From Veillonella sp. (GTDB taxonomy: Bacteria; Bacillota; Negativicutes; Veillonellales; Veillonellaceae), in NCBI RefSeq assembly GCF_018364065.1, contig NZ_JAGZMO010000001.1, forward strand, positions 62,001 to 126,000: 64,000 nucleotides of DNA. The letters run 5' to 3'. Within the stretch, counting starts at the first letter, position 1, and the number at the start of each line of letters is the position of its first letter. Under the pieces are notes generated by a model that was given only the letters and a program-made list of their open reading frames with translations, searched no databases and was not told the origin of the DNA. The position numbers and the translations under genes were made by a program. Positions 26,055 through 34,902 of the stretch are shown here, one piece after another.

Positions 26055-27206
26055 TTATACTTTGCGACCAGAGCTTTTGAGCAAGGCTTCTTTCAGTTTA
26101 CCTTCAATTTGAAGCAATTCGCGTTCTGCAGCCTTTCTTCTCTGACGTCCTTCTTGGTGAATACGGATTGTGTCCTCAATAGTGGCAATTAAATCATCAT
26201 TCACCTTTCGGATTGTGTCCATATCAATAATAGCTCGTTCATTGGCAATTGCTGTTGCACGTGCGTTCTGTTTGAGTAACTCAGAATTTCGTTTGAGTAA
26301 ATCATTGGTAGTATCGGTAATCGTTTGATGTAACTTTAAGGCTTGTTGCTGTCGGCTAAGACCTAGGAGTACTACCATATGGGTTTTCCACAATGGAATT
26401 GAGTTATAGATGGCACGTTGGATTTCCTCCACAAGGTTTTTATTATCGTTTTGTATCGTACGTATTTGGGGTGCAGTATGAAGAGCTATACTTTTCGTTA
26501 CTTTTAAATCATCGATTTTCTTTTCAAATCGATCTACAGTACTCTTAAAGTCTATAACTGCTTGCTGTGCCATAGGGTTATCGGATTCTCTGGCATCTTT
26601 ATCTAGGGAAGGAAGCGTTTTTTCATACAATTCCTGAATTTTCTTTTCACCAGCGAGAATATAAAGCTGAAGTTCTTTATAATAGTCTAAGTTTTTGTTA
26701 AATAAACCATCAAACATGACAATATCCTTCATAAGAATTGACTTTTGTTTGTCAAGTTCAGCTACAATTTTATCAATTTGCATGGCCCGTGTCATATATA
26801 ACTCTTTGATTGGCGTGGATTTTTTAAAAAACGAGCCAACTAATGGCAAAGAAGCTAGACTACTTTGCCCAGACTGCTCTTTTTTAAATTCATACACTTG
26901 TTGTAAGACATTATTAAGTAGATTACCGGCAATATCCTTAGTGGTACTTTTTTCAGTTGATAAAATACTAGTTGCAAAAGAAGATATATTTTCTTGAGCT
27001 GATACTCCATATTGTGAAATCGCATTGGGAGCTAACAAATTAATAGAGTTTTTTAATGACTCAACTTTTATTTTCTCTTCTGGTGTAAGTGATTCAATTT
27101 GCTGACTGATGCGGTTTATTTCTTCTGCTTCGTAAGTATCAGACGTATTTTGAGATCCAGTTTTTTGGTTCATCTCTAAAAGATCATTCAAATTAATTTC
27201 AGCCAT
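26055..27206 (-). CDS. TelA-family (toxic anion resistance) protein
   Basis: This 383-residue soluble, mostly helical protein belongs to the TelA/KlaA family (PF05816), first linked to tellurite resistance and found in envelope- and stress-related gene sets. Recognisable features are the 'SLPLVGSFFKKSTPI' segment, the long central coiled coil and 'IPLWKTHMVVLLGLSRQQQ' before a helical C-terminus. The molecular function is not established. It follows the XpaC-like gene with a 32-base gap and probably shares its transcript. TelA and XpaC are commonly paired in Firmicutes. The pair lies between two perfect inverted copies of a 32-bp hairpin. Confidence 0.88.
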   Translation of the reverse strand: MAEINLNDLLEMNQKTGSQNTSDTYEAEEINRISQQIESLTPEEKIKVESLKNSINLLAPNAISQYGVSAQENISSFATSILSTEKSTTKDIAGNLLNNVLQQVYEFKKEQSGQSSLASLPLVGSFFKKSTPIKELYMTRAMQIDKIVAELDKQKSILMKDIVMFDGLFNKNLDYYKELQLYILAGEKKIQELYEKTLPSLDKDARESDNPMAQQAVIDFKSTVDRFEKKIDDLKVTKSIALHTAPQIRTIQNDNKNLVEEIQRAIYNSIPLWKTHMVVLLGLSRQQQALKLHQTITDTTNDLLKRNSELLKQNARATAIANERAIIDMDTIRKVNDDLIATIEDTIRIHQEGRQRRKAAERELLQIEGKLKEALLKSSGRKV

Positions 27207-27238
27207 TTTAGTACCCTACCTTTTTGTTTACATTATTA

Positions 27239-27913
27239 TTACCATTTTTTAAAAATAGAAGCCAGTAAACCTCTTTGCTTCTTTTTTAGTGGTGGACATT
27301 TTGCGCTTTCAGGATTGAGCCCATCAGCAATCATATTTTCTTTTACAACTTGTATTTCAGCATCCAAATCAAAGAGTTGTGCATTGACTGCCTTAGTAAA
27401 TTGATCAGTATAGACTTCATCATAGTAGTGTAATGTCTTTTTTATTTCATATTTTGATTGTTGTATTTCATGTTCTTCCAGGCCGGTATTGTCTAATTCA
27501 TTATATTTTTGTACCAATAAGAGGGCCCTGTCTTGATAGTAATCAATAAAACGACGTGAAACGGTAATACGTTCGGGGTGATTTTGTAAATATATAAGGA
27601 AGTTTTTTGACATGTCTTGCAATTTCCGTAGTTGCTTTTTAAACTCCTTGTCATTTACTAATTTTATTTCTCTGTCTAACGCTTTAAAATCTGAAACAGC
27701 TTTAGTATAAAGCTCCTCGCTGAATTCATTTAGTAAGCTGGGATTTATAGTGAAAACGTCTTGTTTTTGTGTAGACTTTTTCTTTCGTCTAAACGTTATT
27801 TTCAAGGCTAAAATACCTAAGCCGAAAGCAATTAATCCCGTTATGTTTTTAAAACGCACAAAGAATGCATATATAAAGCATAATAGGGCGACTATAAACA
27901 TAAAAAAGCGCAT
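27239..27913 (-). CDS. XpaC-family protein (5-bromo-4-chloroindolyl phosphate hydrolysis family)
   Basis: This 224-residue protein has two short N-terminal hydrophobic segments (about 3-18 and 22-40), then a basic stop-transfer stretch 'FRRKKKS'. A long helical cytoplasmic domain (about 60-200) and a basic C-terminus follow. This matches the XpaC family (PF10112), named after a Bacillus phosphatase phenotype but with unclear function. It is the usual partner of TelA, and the two are probably a membrane anchor and a soluble component of one system (inference). ATG 27913 has 'aggagga' upstream. Confidence 0.82.
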   Translation of the reverse strand: MRFFMFIVALLCFIYAFFVRFKNITGLIAFGLGILALKITFRRKKKSTQKQDVFTINPSLLNEFSEELYTKAVSDFKALDREIKLVNDKEFKKQLRKLQDMSKNFLIYLQNHPERITVSRRFIDYYQDRALLLVQKYNELDNTGLEEHEIQQSKYEIKKTLHYYDEVYTDQFTKAVNAQLFDLDAEIQVVKENMIADGLNPESAKCPPLKKKQRGLLASIFKKW

Positions 27914-28024
27914 AATGGATCCTCCTGTAGAATGAAGAATTTATTGCTTTAATAATATCATATTTTCGTTTTTTATGTCTCTATATAATCCAGTTTCAAA
28001 GTATAAAAATATACAATCACAACA

Positions 28025-28056
28025 AAAGGACGGTAGAAATACCGTCCTTTTGTCAT
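28025..28056. terminator. Hairpin terminator, right copy of a perfect 32-bp inverted repeat
   Basis: The 32 bases are the exact reverse complement of 25963-25994. On the minus strand the hairpin is followed by TTTT and would end transcription from the threonine aldolase gene. The stretch 28057-28202 holds no gene. Confidence 0.85.
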
Positions 28057-28202
28057 AAAGAAAAGCCCTCAAATCGCCGCGTCGTCGAAAACAAAAGCGA
28101 TAAGATTGCAAGTGAAGGAGTATGCTTCCTTCTATGTAGTTAGTATATCAAATTGAACATGAATTTTGAAGAATGTATTGATGTGAAGACTCTTACAAAG
28201 GC

Positions 28203-29252
28203 TTAGTTCATCGTATTTATCAACTGAACAAGTGCATCTACATCTTCCTTTTTTGTAGCCCAGCATGTAGCGAATCGAATGATGCTATGGGTGTCGTCGT
28301 ATTTTTCCCAGAAGCTGAATTCTACTTTCTCCTGTAGCGCTTCCATTTTATCGTTTTCAATAACGAAGAAGACTTGGTTTGTAGGGGAGTCGAAGCAAAG
28401 TTGAAAGCCTTTTGCAGAGAGCGCTTCACGAATGGCATTGGCATAGGTAATGGCGTCTTTGCCGATGTGGAGATATAGATCGTCTTTAAAGAGTTCGTTG
28501 AACTGAATACCCAAGATTCTGCCTTTAGCTAATAATGCACCATGTTGCTTGATAATGGTAAAGAATTGTGGAATCAAGTCCGGGTTAGGGAGCACAACGG
28601 CTTCGCCAAAGAGGGCACCACACTTCGTGCCGCCAATGTAGAAGGCATCGCACAGTTCAGTCAAGTCAGGTAAGGTGATTTCATTTTCGTCACAACCTAA
28701 GGCGTAAGCAAGGCGTGCTCCGTCGACATAGAGAGGGATCTTATGAGCACGACATACATTTGAAATAGCAGTCAATTCTTCTTTCGAGTAGAGTGTGCCA
28801 TATTCCGTAGGATGTGAAATGTAAACCATGCCGGGCGCAACCATGTGTTCGTGATTGTCGTCATTGTAATAGTCGTTTACGAATGTATCGATTTGTTGTG
28901 CCGTAATTTTACCTAGTGTTGCCGGTAAGGCTAATACTTTATGTCCGCCAAATTCGATGGCGCCGGCTTCGTGTACTGCGATGTGACCGGTTTCAGCAGC
29001 GATAACACCTTCATAGGATCTAAGAAGCGCGTCGATGACTGTGGCATTTGTTTGAGTGCCACCTACTAAAAACTCAACACGGGCATTTGGACTTTTGCAG
29101 GCTTTGCGAATGGCCTCTTTCGCTGATTCGGAGTATTCATCAAAGCCGTAGCCGGCGGTTTGACAAAAGTTTGTCTCAACTAATGTATTTATGATGTTTG
29201 GGTGAGCCCCTTCCATATAGTCACAGGCAAAAAATAATTTTTTCTCGTTCAT
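28203..29252 (-). CDS. Low-specificity threonine aldolase / beta-eliminating lyase family
   Basis: This 349-residue PLP enzyme of the threonine aldolase family would cleave threonine or allo-threonine to glycine and acetaldehyde. It shows 'FLVGGTQTNATVIDAL' (PLP phosphate region), His90 ('AAETGHIAVHEAGAIE', stacking His), Asp177 in 'LYVDGARLAYAL' and Lys210 in 'GGTKCGALFGEAV', the Schiff-base Lys. Length is normal. The gene has its own upstream region and terminator. Other substrates in the beta-eliminating lyase superfamily cannot be excluded. Confidence 0.9.
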   Translation of the reverse strand: MNEKKLFFACDYMEGAHPNIINTLVETNFCQTAGYGFDEYSESAKEAIRKACKSPNARVEFLVGGTQTNATVIDALLRSYEGVIAAETGHIAVHEAGAIEFGGHKVLALPATLGKITAQQIDTFVNDYYNDDNHEHMVAPGMVYISHPTEYGTLYSKEELTAISNVCRAHKIPLYVDGARLAYALGCDENEITLPDLTELCDAFYIGGTKCGALFGEAVVLPNPDLIPQFFTIIKQHGALLAKGRILGIQFNELFKDDLYLHIGKDAITYANAIREALSAKGFQLCFDSPTNQVFFVIENDKMEALQEKVEFSFWEKYDDTHSIIRFATCWATKKEDVDALVQLINTMN

Positions 29253-29440
29253 CTTTTTTCTCCTTTATAAATGTATTAAGTATCAGCAAGTAAACTGAGC
29301 ATATATCCGGATTGATCTGTCTATTTGAAATTGCTGTATCGTTGTTTATATAGTATTATGTTTTTATAAATGAGTAAAGAGAATGATAGTCATGAAAACG
29401 ATGATGAGTTGTCATGTTTAGGCTGGATTAATAAAAAATA

Positions 29441-29660
29441 CTAGAAAGTAATAAGAAATAACAGAAAGTAATAAGAAATAACAGAAAGTAATAAGAAATA
29501 ACAGAAAGTAATAAGAAATAACAGAAAGTAATAAGAAATAATATAAAGTCATAAGAAATACTAGAAAGTAACAAGAAATAATAGAACTTAATAATAAATA
29601 ATAGGAATTCATAAGAAGTAATAAGAAGTCATAAGAAACAATAAGTAGTCATAAGATCTA
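29441..29660. repeat. 20-bp tandem array, about 11 units, between divergent genes
   Basis: The unit 'agaaagtaataagaaataac' is near perfect in the first five copies and decays toward the right. The 433-base gap 29253-29685 between threonine aldolase (-) and the LysR gene (+) holds no gene. The array reaches to within about 25 bases of the LysR start, so it sits in that gene's leader or promoter. The open frame it creates on the other strand is low-complexity and not a protein. Confidence 0.9.
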
Positions 29661-29685
29661 ATACATATGAATAGGGGGGAACTAT

Positions 29686-30576
29686 ATGGATTTGAAGCGA
29701 TGTGAAGCGTTTTTATCGGTTGTCAGTTGCGGCAGTTTCACCGCAGCGGCCGAGGTTTTAAATTATACGCAGTCCGGTGTTACACGCATGATGTATCAGT
29801 TGGAGCAGGATTTAGGATTTGCCCTGTTTATTCGGCAGAAACGCGGTGTTGCGTTAACGGAAAACGGACGCATTATGTATCCTCATATAAAAGAGATCGT
29901 TGATGTAAATCGTCGGGCGCGAGAAGTGAGCGACAATATTCGCGGTGTTATCAAGGGGGCTATAACAGTAGGCTGTTATTACAGCGTTTCGTCTATTTTA
30001 ATGCCGGAGATTTTAAAGAAGTTCAAAGAAGCCTTTCCGCTGATCAAGGTAAAAATGATTGAAGGCGGTAATACGGAAATGGCCAAATGGCTCAATGAAA
30101 ATGCCGTTGACTTATGTTTTTGCGGAGAGCCCGGTAAGGATATCGTATGTGACTGGATTCCTCTATATAAGGATCCTATGGTTGTATGGTTGCCACCGGA
30201 TCATCCAAAGTCGAACGAACATACATTTAAGATTAAAGATTTAGAGCAGGAAGCGTTTATTCACACGTCGCCCAATCATGATACGGACCAGGATCGGCTC
30301 ATAGAAGAGGAAGGGCTCCATTTGAATATTCAGTACTCTACGCAGGATGGTTTCACCACGTATAACATGGTGGAAGCCGGACTGGGCGTGAGCTTCAATC
30401 AGAAACTAATTTCTAAGAAATGGAACGGTCAGGTTGTGGAGGTTCCACTGGAGCCGGCTCAATATGTTAATTTAGGGCTTGCTGTTCCATCCGTAAAAGA
30501 TGCTTCACCAGCTACGCGGCGTTTTATCGATTACATTCAAAAAGAAGTTGCTCATGAAGCTAATAGTGAGATATGA
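29686..30576 (+). CDS. LysR-family transcriptional regulator
   Basis: This 296-residue LysR protein has an N-terminal winged helix-turn-helix ('FLSVVSCGSFTAAAEVLNYT', then 'SGVTRMMYQLEQDLGFALF'), a linker helix and a two-lobed effector domain from about residue 90 ('GAITVGCYYSVSSILMP'). The effector is unknown. It is divergent from threonine aldolase, which it could control, but the space between holds a long tandem repeat and no palindromic LysR box was spotted. Confidence 0.92.
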   Translation: MDLKRCEAFLSVVSCGSFTAAAEVLNYTQSGVTRMMYQLEQDLGFALFIRQKRGVALTENGRIMYPHIKEIVDVNRRAREVSDNIRGVIKGAITVGCYYSVSSILMPEILKKFKEAFPLIKVKMIEGGNTEMAKWLNENAVDLCFCGEPGKDIVCDWIPLYKDPMVVWLPPDHPKSNEHTFKIKDLEQEAFIHTSPNHDTDQDRLIEEEGLHLNIQYSTQDGFTTYNMVEAGLGVSFNQKLISKKWNGQVVEVPLEPAQYVNLGLAVPSVKDASPATRRFIDYIQKEVAHEANSEI

Positions 30577-30619
30577 AGCAGGTGCCAAAAATATTTTTTT
30601 ATAATAAATGGTAAGTATA

Positions 30620-30690
30620 AACGTTAAAAATTAGCGCTAAAAGTTAACGCTAAAAATTAATATTAAAAATTAACGTTAAAAATAATCGCT
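30620..30690. repeat. Degenerate tandem array 'ttaaaaattaacgc'
   Basis: About five variants follow the LysR gene. No gene is seen between 30577 and 30856. Confidence 0.65.
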
Positions 30691-30750
30691 TAAACCATCG
30701 ATAGCTAAAGCGGTATAAATAAATTTTATAGACATTTTAAGCAGTTGATT

Positions 30751-30779
30751 TTTACACGGAGTGCATAATAGGCTATAAT
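30751..30779 (+). promoter_or_regulatory. Promoter of the XRE-cupin gene
   Basis: TTTACA (30751-30756) and TATAAT (30774-30779) are separated by exactly 17 bases. Confidence 0.65.
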
Positions 30780-30856
30780 ATAAACTAATAGATTTATTTG
30801 TTTATCAAGTACAAAGATATATAACACAAAGCGTTTATAGATTTGAGGGATGTACT

Positions 30857-31414
30857 GTGGCGGTAAATGAAGAAGTTACGTTAATGGTGGGCGCGCGAAT
30901 TAAAGAGATTCGCAAGTTACAACAGCAAACACTGCAACAATTGGCGCAAGAGTCAGGCTTGTCTGTGGCATACTTGAGTAATTTGGAGCGAAATATTATC
31001 AGTCCTACGTTGGAGCAGCTGCAAAAGGTTTGCTACGCGCTGGATGTGAATATGATTGATGTCATTCATGAGGCTTCGGAGAGTTTCAATCCTCTGGTGA
31101 AGTATAGAGAGCGCCGAGTTTTTTTCGGCGAGTACAAGCGCGTTAAGTACGAAATGCTGTCTGAAGGGGATAATGATTTAGAAGGGGTCTGCGTGACGGT
31201 CATGGAAGGAATTGACTATGAACGGACCTCACCGGGGCATGATCACGACGAACTGGCAATTGTAACAGAGGGCTCTTTGTGCATTGAAATGCTGAATCAA
31301 CGATTTATAGTAAACGCGGGAGACAGTATTTATATTAAAAAGAATGTGCTCCATATGTTTAAAAATATAAATAAAGGAAAGTGTGTAAGCTATTGGTTTT
31401 ACAAGATCAAATAG
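30857..31414 (+). CDS. XRE-cupin transcriptional regulator
   Basis: This 185-residue regulator has an XRE helix-turn-helix at about 11-65 ('LQQLAQESGLSVAYLSNLER') and a C-terminal cupin at about 108-183 ('DYERTSPGHDHDELAIVTEG', 'VNAGDSIYIKKNVLHMFKN'). The cupin metal-ligand type residues His-x-His-x3-Glu are visible. Regulators of this build sense small molecules such as amino acids or polyamines. The GTG start at 30857 sits seven bases after 'gaggga'; the next ATG is too far in. The target is unknown. Confidence 0.9.
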   Translation: MAVNEEVTLMVGARIKEIRKLQQQTLQQLAQESGLSVAYLSNLERNIISPTLEQLQKVCYALDVNMIDVIHEASESFNPLVKYRERRVFFGEYKRVKYEMLSEGDNDLEGVCVTVMEGIDYERTSPGHDHDELAIVTEGSLCIEMLNQRFIVNAGDSIYIKKNVLHMFKNINKGKCVSYWFYKIK

Positions 31415-31466
31415 ATTTATAGTGCTTTTTATAAATGGCTGGTAATTCTAATTAATAAACAATTCA

Positions 31467-31536
31467 TAGGGGAGATAATAAACGGTCTAATAATACGACT
31501 TAATAGGGAGATAATAAACGGTCTAATAGTACGACC
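31467..31536. repeat. 36-37-bp direct repeat (2 units) upstream of terC
   Basis: The two units start at 31467 and 31504 and share 'ggagataataaacggtctaa' and the following bases almost perfectly. They lie about 100-170 bases before the TerC start. Confidence 0.8.
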
Positions 31537-31635
31537 GATTTTAAATATGACATGAATTTTATGCATTTCTTTTTAATTTAAGTGTAAATGGTATATAATA
31601 GTCAGTAACTATTGTAATGAAGGAGATGCTATGTA

Positions 31636-32313
31636 ATGGAATTTTTAGAGTTAGCAACGTGGCTGGCTATCGGTAAGATTATTGTGGTTGATATTTTACT
31701 TGCCGGCGACAATGCGGTGGTCATCGGGATGGCCGTAAGTAAACTTAAGCCTGAACTACAGAAAAAGGCGATTTTATGGGGCACATTCGGTGCTATTGCA
31801 CTGCGCTTTATATTTGCCACAATTTTAATGGAGGCCTTGGCATTAATTCCGGCTCTTCATTTGATTGGCGGTCTGGTGTTGCTTTGGATTTCCATTCAGC
31901 TTTTAAAAGGCGATGAAGAAGACGCAGATATTGAAAGTAAAGATTCTCTTCGTGGCGCTATTATAACGATTATTATGGCCGATGCCATGATGAGTATCGA
32001 CAATGTATTGGGCGTAGTCGCTGCAGCCGGCGGACATTTGGAGTTCGTTATCGTCGGCATGTTGGTAACTGTACCACTTCTTATATTCGGTTCTGCCATG
32101 TTTGCTAAAATTATTGACAGATATCCGATTATTCTTTGGCTCGGCGGCGGTCTTTTAGGCTGGGTAGCCGGTGAAATGATCGTGGAAGATAATTTGTTGA
32201 CACCTCACATTGCAGGCTTTGAATTGACGATTAAGATCGTATGTATCCTCTTTGTATTTGCTGTTGCATTGGGGATTAAACAATACCGTAAAAATAAACG
32301 CAGCAAACAATAA
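31636..32313 (+). CDS. TerC/YjbE-family integral membrane protein, putative metal exporter
   Basis: This 225-residue protein with about seven helices has the duplicated acidic motif of the TerC family: 'VDILLAGDNAVVIGMAV' in the first half and 'ADAMMSIDNVLGVVAAAG' in the second. TerC/YjbE/MeeF relatives export manganese or help load exported metalloenzymes. ATG 31636 follows 'gaaggagatg'. The C-terminus 'KRSKQ' and the stop codon are the first unit of a degenerate array. A possible manganese riboswitch upstream was looked for but not convincingly found. Confidence 0.9.
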   Translation: MEFLELATWLAIGKIIVVDILLAGDNAVVIGMAVSKLKPELQKKAILWGTFGAIALRFIFATILMEALALIPALHLIGGLVLLWISIQLLKGDEEDADIESKDSLRGAIITIIMADAMMSIDNVLGVVAAAGGHLEFVIVGMLVTVPLLIFGSAMFAKIIDRYPIILWLGGGLLGWVAGEMIVEDNLLTPHIAGFELTIKIVCILFVFAVALGIKQYRKNKRSKQ

Positions 32314-32426
32314 GTATAAGATAAGCGTAACAAGCAATAAGTACAAATAAGCACCGAAAGTTGTAAGTAAAGATTAACGTAGTAAGTTGAGAGTAAAGAC
32401 AAGTACTGTAAGCTGTCAGTAAGAGA
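32296..32426. repeat. 25-27-bp degenerate tandem array (5 units) starting inside the 3' end of terC
   Basis: Units start at 32296, 32323, 32349, 32376 and 32401. The first encodes the last residues of TerC plus its TAA. Each unit ends in a variant of 'taagtaaagat'. Confidence 0.8.
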
Positions 32427-32473
32427 TAGGGAAGCCCAGTGGTGAGTTTAAGAAATTTTAATCCCCGCCCATC

Positions 32474-32502
32474 TTGTAATAATTGACATTTCAACTTATA
32501 AT
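32474..32502 (+). promoter_or_regulatory. Promoter of the nitroreductase gene
   Basis: TTGTAA (32474-32479) and TATAAT (32497-32502) are separated by 17 bases. A TTGACA also occurs at 32483 but has no well-spaced -10. Confidence 0.55.
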
Positions 32503-32586
32503 ATACATAGGAAGGTTGTTTTTACAGCCTTCAACGATATGTGAATGTTTAAAACTAATGTTTTAATAAGAAAAGAAGGTATGACT

Positions 32587-33114
32587 ATGAGCAATTCTAA
32601 TGCCGTATTGGAAGCTATAAAGAGTCGTCGTAGTATTCGTAAGTTTAAGCCGGATGCAGTTTCGAAAGAGTTAATCGATCAGATTATTGAAGCCGGTTTG
32701 TACGCGCCTTCGGGCATGGGCAAACAGCCGGTTATTTTCGTGACCATTACCAATAAGGAAATTATTGGCAAGTTGTCCGCAGTGAATGCTGAAATAATGG
32801 GAACCGATACTGATCCGTTTTACGGTGCACCTGTAGCCATCGTTGTTTTGGCAAATACTGAACGTCCTACTCATGTACAGGACGGCAGTTTGGCTATGGA
32901 AAATCTGATGTTGTCCGCGCATTCATTGGGACTTGGCTCATGCTGGATTAATCGTGCGAAAGAAACATTTGAACGAGATGAATGGAAGCAGTTCTTAAAG
33001 GATCAATCCATTGAAGGCTCTTACGAAGGAATTGCCATTTGTGTGGTAGGTTATGCTGATGTGGCTCCCACAGCGGCGGCACGTTTGGATAACCGAGTTT
33101 TCTATGTGGATTAA
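32587..33114 (+). CDS. Nitroreductase-family flavoprotein
   Basis: This 175-residue FMN-binding protein has the family's N-terminal 'IKSRRSIRKFKPDAV' (FMN phosphate contacts), 'GLYAPSGMGKQP' and 'LGLGSCWINRAKETF'. Such enzymes use NAD(P)H to reduce nitro groups, quinones or flavins. The frame is open to 32545, but 'aagaaggt' ends at 32580, which favours ATG 32587 and a family-like N-terminus. The Rrf2-type regulator just downstream may control it. Confidence 0.9.
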   Translation: MSNSNAVLEAIKSRRSIRKFKPDAVSKELIDQIIEAGLYAPSGMGKQPVIFVTITNKEIIGKLSAVNAEIMGTDTDPFYGAPVAIVVLANTERPTHVQDGSLAMENLMLSAHSLGLGSCWINRAKETFERDEWKQFLKDQSIEGSYEGIAICVVGYADVAPTAAARLDNRVFYVD

Positions 33115-33189
33115 GTATTCGCCCATTGAATTCACCTTGTACATATTAAAACAGGTAGTACAGAGTAGAACCTGAGGAGGTGACATTCA

Positions 33190-33627
33190 TTGCAGATTTC
33201 AAGTCGTTTTACGATTGCTATACACATTTTCGTGGCCATTGCTATTTCTGAAGAAGAGCATAAGGTGACGAGCAAGTTTTTAGCATCCAGTATTAACGTA
33301 AATCCTGTAATCATTCGCAACATTGTTTTAATGTTAAAAGCGAAGGGGCTTATTTACTCCCGTCAGGGGAGTTCGGGCATTAAGATTGCCAAGTGCCCTA
33401 CAGAAATTACATTGCTGGATATTTTCAATGCTGTAGAATCGCTGGATAATGGGCAGTTATTTAACTTCCACGAAAATCCGGAACCAAATTGTCCGATCGG
33501 TCGTCATATTCACGACGTGCTGGATGAACGGTTGGTTGAAATTCAACAGGCTTTGGAAGATAAATTACGCAGTATAACAATTGCATCTATTATTGAAGAT
33601 GAAAAGAAATTAATCGAAAATGAATAA
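33190..33627 (+). CDS. Rrf2-family transcriptional regulator
   Basis: This 145-residue winged-helix regulator begins at TTG 33190, behind a strong 'gaggaggtga'. The Rrf2 pattern is clear: 'SSRFTIAIHIFVAIAI', 'VTSKFLASSINVNPVIIRNI', 'GLIYSRQGSSGIKIA', 'ITLLDIFNAVE'. The three-Cys cluster of IscR/NsrR is absent; only 'PNCPIGRHI' has a Cys in that region, so it resembles the redox- or thiol-responsive YwnA group. It follows a nitroreductase, a common arrangement. Confidence 0.9.
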   Translation: MQISSRFTIAIHIFVAIAISEEEHKVTSKFLASSINVNPVIIRNIVLMLKAKGLIYSRQGSSGIKIAKCPTEITLLDIFNAVESLDNGQLFNFHENPEPNCPIGRHIHDVLDERLVEIQQALEDKLRSITIASIIEDEKKLIENE

Positions 33628-33633
33628 TACGAG

Positions 33634-33692
33634 CTGCTCTTGTGTGCACGTACCTTAATAGACATTGAGGTGTTGTTCGCAAGAGCAGTTTT
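33634..33692 (+). terminator. Terminator of the Rrf2 gene
   Basis: CTGCTCTTG (33634-33642) pairs with CAAGAGCAG (33680-33688), with a long loop, and TTTT follows. Confidence 0.7.
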
Positions 33693-33696
33693 GTAT

Positions 33697-33790
33697 TTAC
33701 GGGATTTATATCTACCGGAATTTATATTTACCGGAATTTATATTTACTGAAGTTTATATTTACCCGATTTTGTAGTAACAGAGTTTATAT
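33697..33790. repeat. 16-17-bp degenerate tandem array 'accggaatttatattt'
   Basis: About six units follow the terminator. The rest of the 330-base gap up to 33957 holds only an AT-rich leader with a possible TAAAAT -10 element near 33874. Confidence 0.75.
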
Positions 33791-33957
33791 TGGGGGAATT
33801 TGTGCTCACGGTGAATCCTTAATTGCATGAAATCGGACAGGCTTAGTTGATAGTTATTTTCTTAATTTCGTGTTAAAATATATAAGAAACCCTTTTTTAA
33901 GTAAGGGCTGATTGAAGAATTATTGAAGTAATAAAAATAGTTAGGAGTTTTGCTTTT

Positions 33958-34875
33958 ATGTTTTCTTATGGAAAAAGACAGTGGTTATTAGGCAAGCGGA
34001 TTTATGGCCATTCCAACTGGCGCCAGAAACGCAGAATCACACTGTTTGTCGGCCGCTCTTATAAAAATCGTAAGCAGGTCGAAGGCTTGAAAAACTTTTT
34101 TCATACGTATGAATATTTACCGAATTTGCTTAAACGGCACGAAGGTATTCACGAAGTTATTAACCGCGTGTTTTTATATAAGAACTCTACGGCTGCGCAG
34201 CGTTTACAGGCATTGAAAGACCATTTCAATTTGTTGCCACAGTATTTTACGGCTGATGCAATTAAGCATATGTATGACGATAACAGAGCTTCGGCAATTA
34301 CTGTACTTGAAGATGAGGAATTAGATTTACACGGTGAAGTTTGGTTCGATACAGGGCAACGTAAGGAAGGCTTTTTAAGCTTGTTTTTCCGCATCGGAGA
34401 TACCGGTCTGTATCACATTAACTTCCGTTTAGGCTATGGCTTTAATGGTGAGCCATGTATTTGGGTTGGCACGATTCAGGGCTACAAAGACGGCCTTGAT
34501 GCAGCGAAGAAGATTACGAAGAAAATGCACGGATACCGTCCTAAAAACTTCGTGTTCTTTATGATGCGCGAATTGGTAAAACAGATGGGCATTACATCCA
34601 TGTATGCCGTATCGGACGAAGGCTTTTACACAAACAGCCATTTAATTCGCCTCAATCGCTCCAAGAAGGTTAAATTCGATCCGTTCTGGGAAGAGTTAGG
34701 CGGTACCGTATGTCCGGAAGACGCTCGATTCTTCCGAATTCCGCTCGAAGAAGAGCGCAAGACCTATGATGAAATGAAGACGCATAAGCGCAATATGTAT
34801 CGCAAGCGTTACGAAATGTTGGATGCCTATATTGAAGCGATTGCTGAAGGCGCCAAGAACTATTTGAAAAAATAA
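33958..34875 (+). CDS. VirK/YbjX family (DUF535) protein
   Basis: This 305-residue protein matches the VirK/YbjX family: 'NFFHTYEYLPNLLKRHEG', 'LHGEVWFDTGQRKEGFLSLFF' (about 120-143), 'IWVGTIQGYKDG' and 'HGYRPKNFVFFMMRELVKQM'. In enterobacteria VirK/YbjX are linked to outer-membrane and lipid A-related phenotypes; the biochemical role is not known. Its presence just upstream of an LPS-heptose operon fits an envelope function (inference). There is no signal peptide. It has a short gap to nrdR and may be co-transcribed. Confidence 0.85.
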   Translation: MFSYGKRQWLLGKRIYGHSNWRQKRRITLFVGRSYKNRKQVEGLKNFFHTYEYLPNLLKRHEGIHEVINRVFLYKNSTAAQRLQALKDHFNLLPQYFTADAIKHMYDDNRASAITVLEDEELDLHGEVWFDTGQRKEGFLSLFFRIGDTGLYHINFRLGYGFNGEPCIWVGTIQGYKDGLDAAKKITKKMHGYRPKNFVFFMMRELVKQMGITSMYAVSDEGFYTNSHLIRLNRSKKVKFDPFWEELGGTVCPEDARFFRIPLEEERKTYDEMKTHKRNMYRKRYEMLDAYIEAIAEGAKNYLKK

Positions 34876-34902
34876 TCGTACTAAAGGAATTGAGGTGTTC
34901 TC

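Noticed and set aside
25963..28056. Insertion sequence with terminal inverted repeats
   Set aside because: The repeats enclose telA and xpaC homologues and no transposase; no target-site duplication was seen just outside them.
29418..29612. Minus-strand frame of 64 residues with repeated 'YYFLLLSVIS'
   Set aside because: It is produced by the 20-bp array read on the other strand; low complexity only.
29441..29660. CRISPR array
   Set aside because: The repeats are only 20 bp, directly adjacent without spacers, and no cas gene is nearby.
31430..31635. yybP-ykoY manganese riboswitch upstream of terC
   Set aside because: A 'ggggaga' string recalls the motif, but the paired elements and conserved loops are not there, and the string belongs to a direct repeat.
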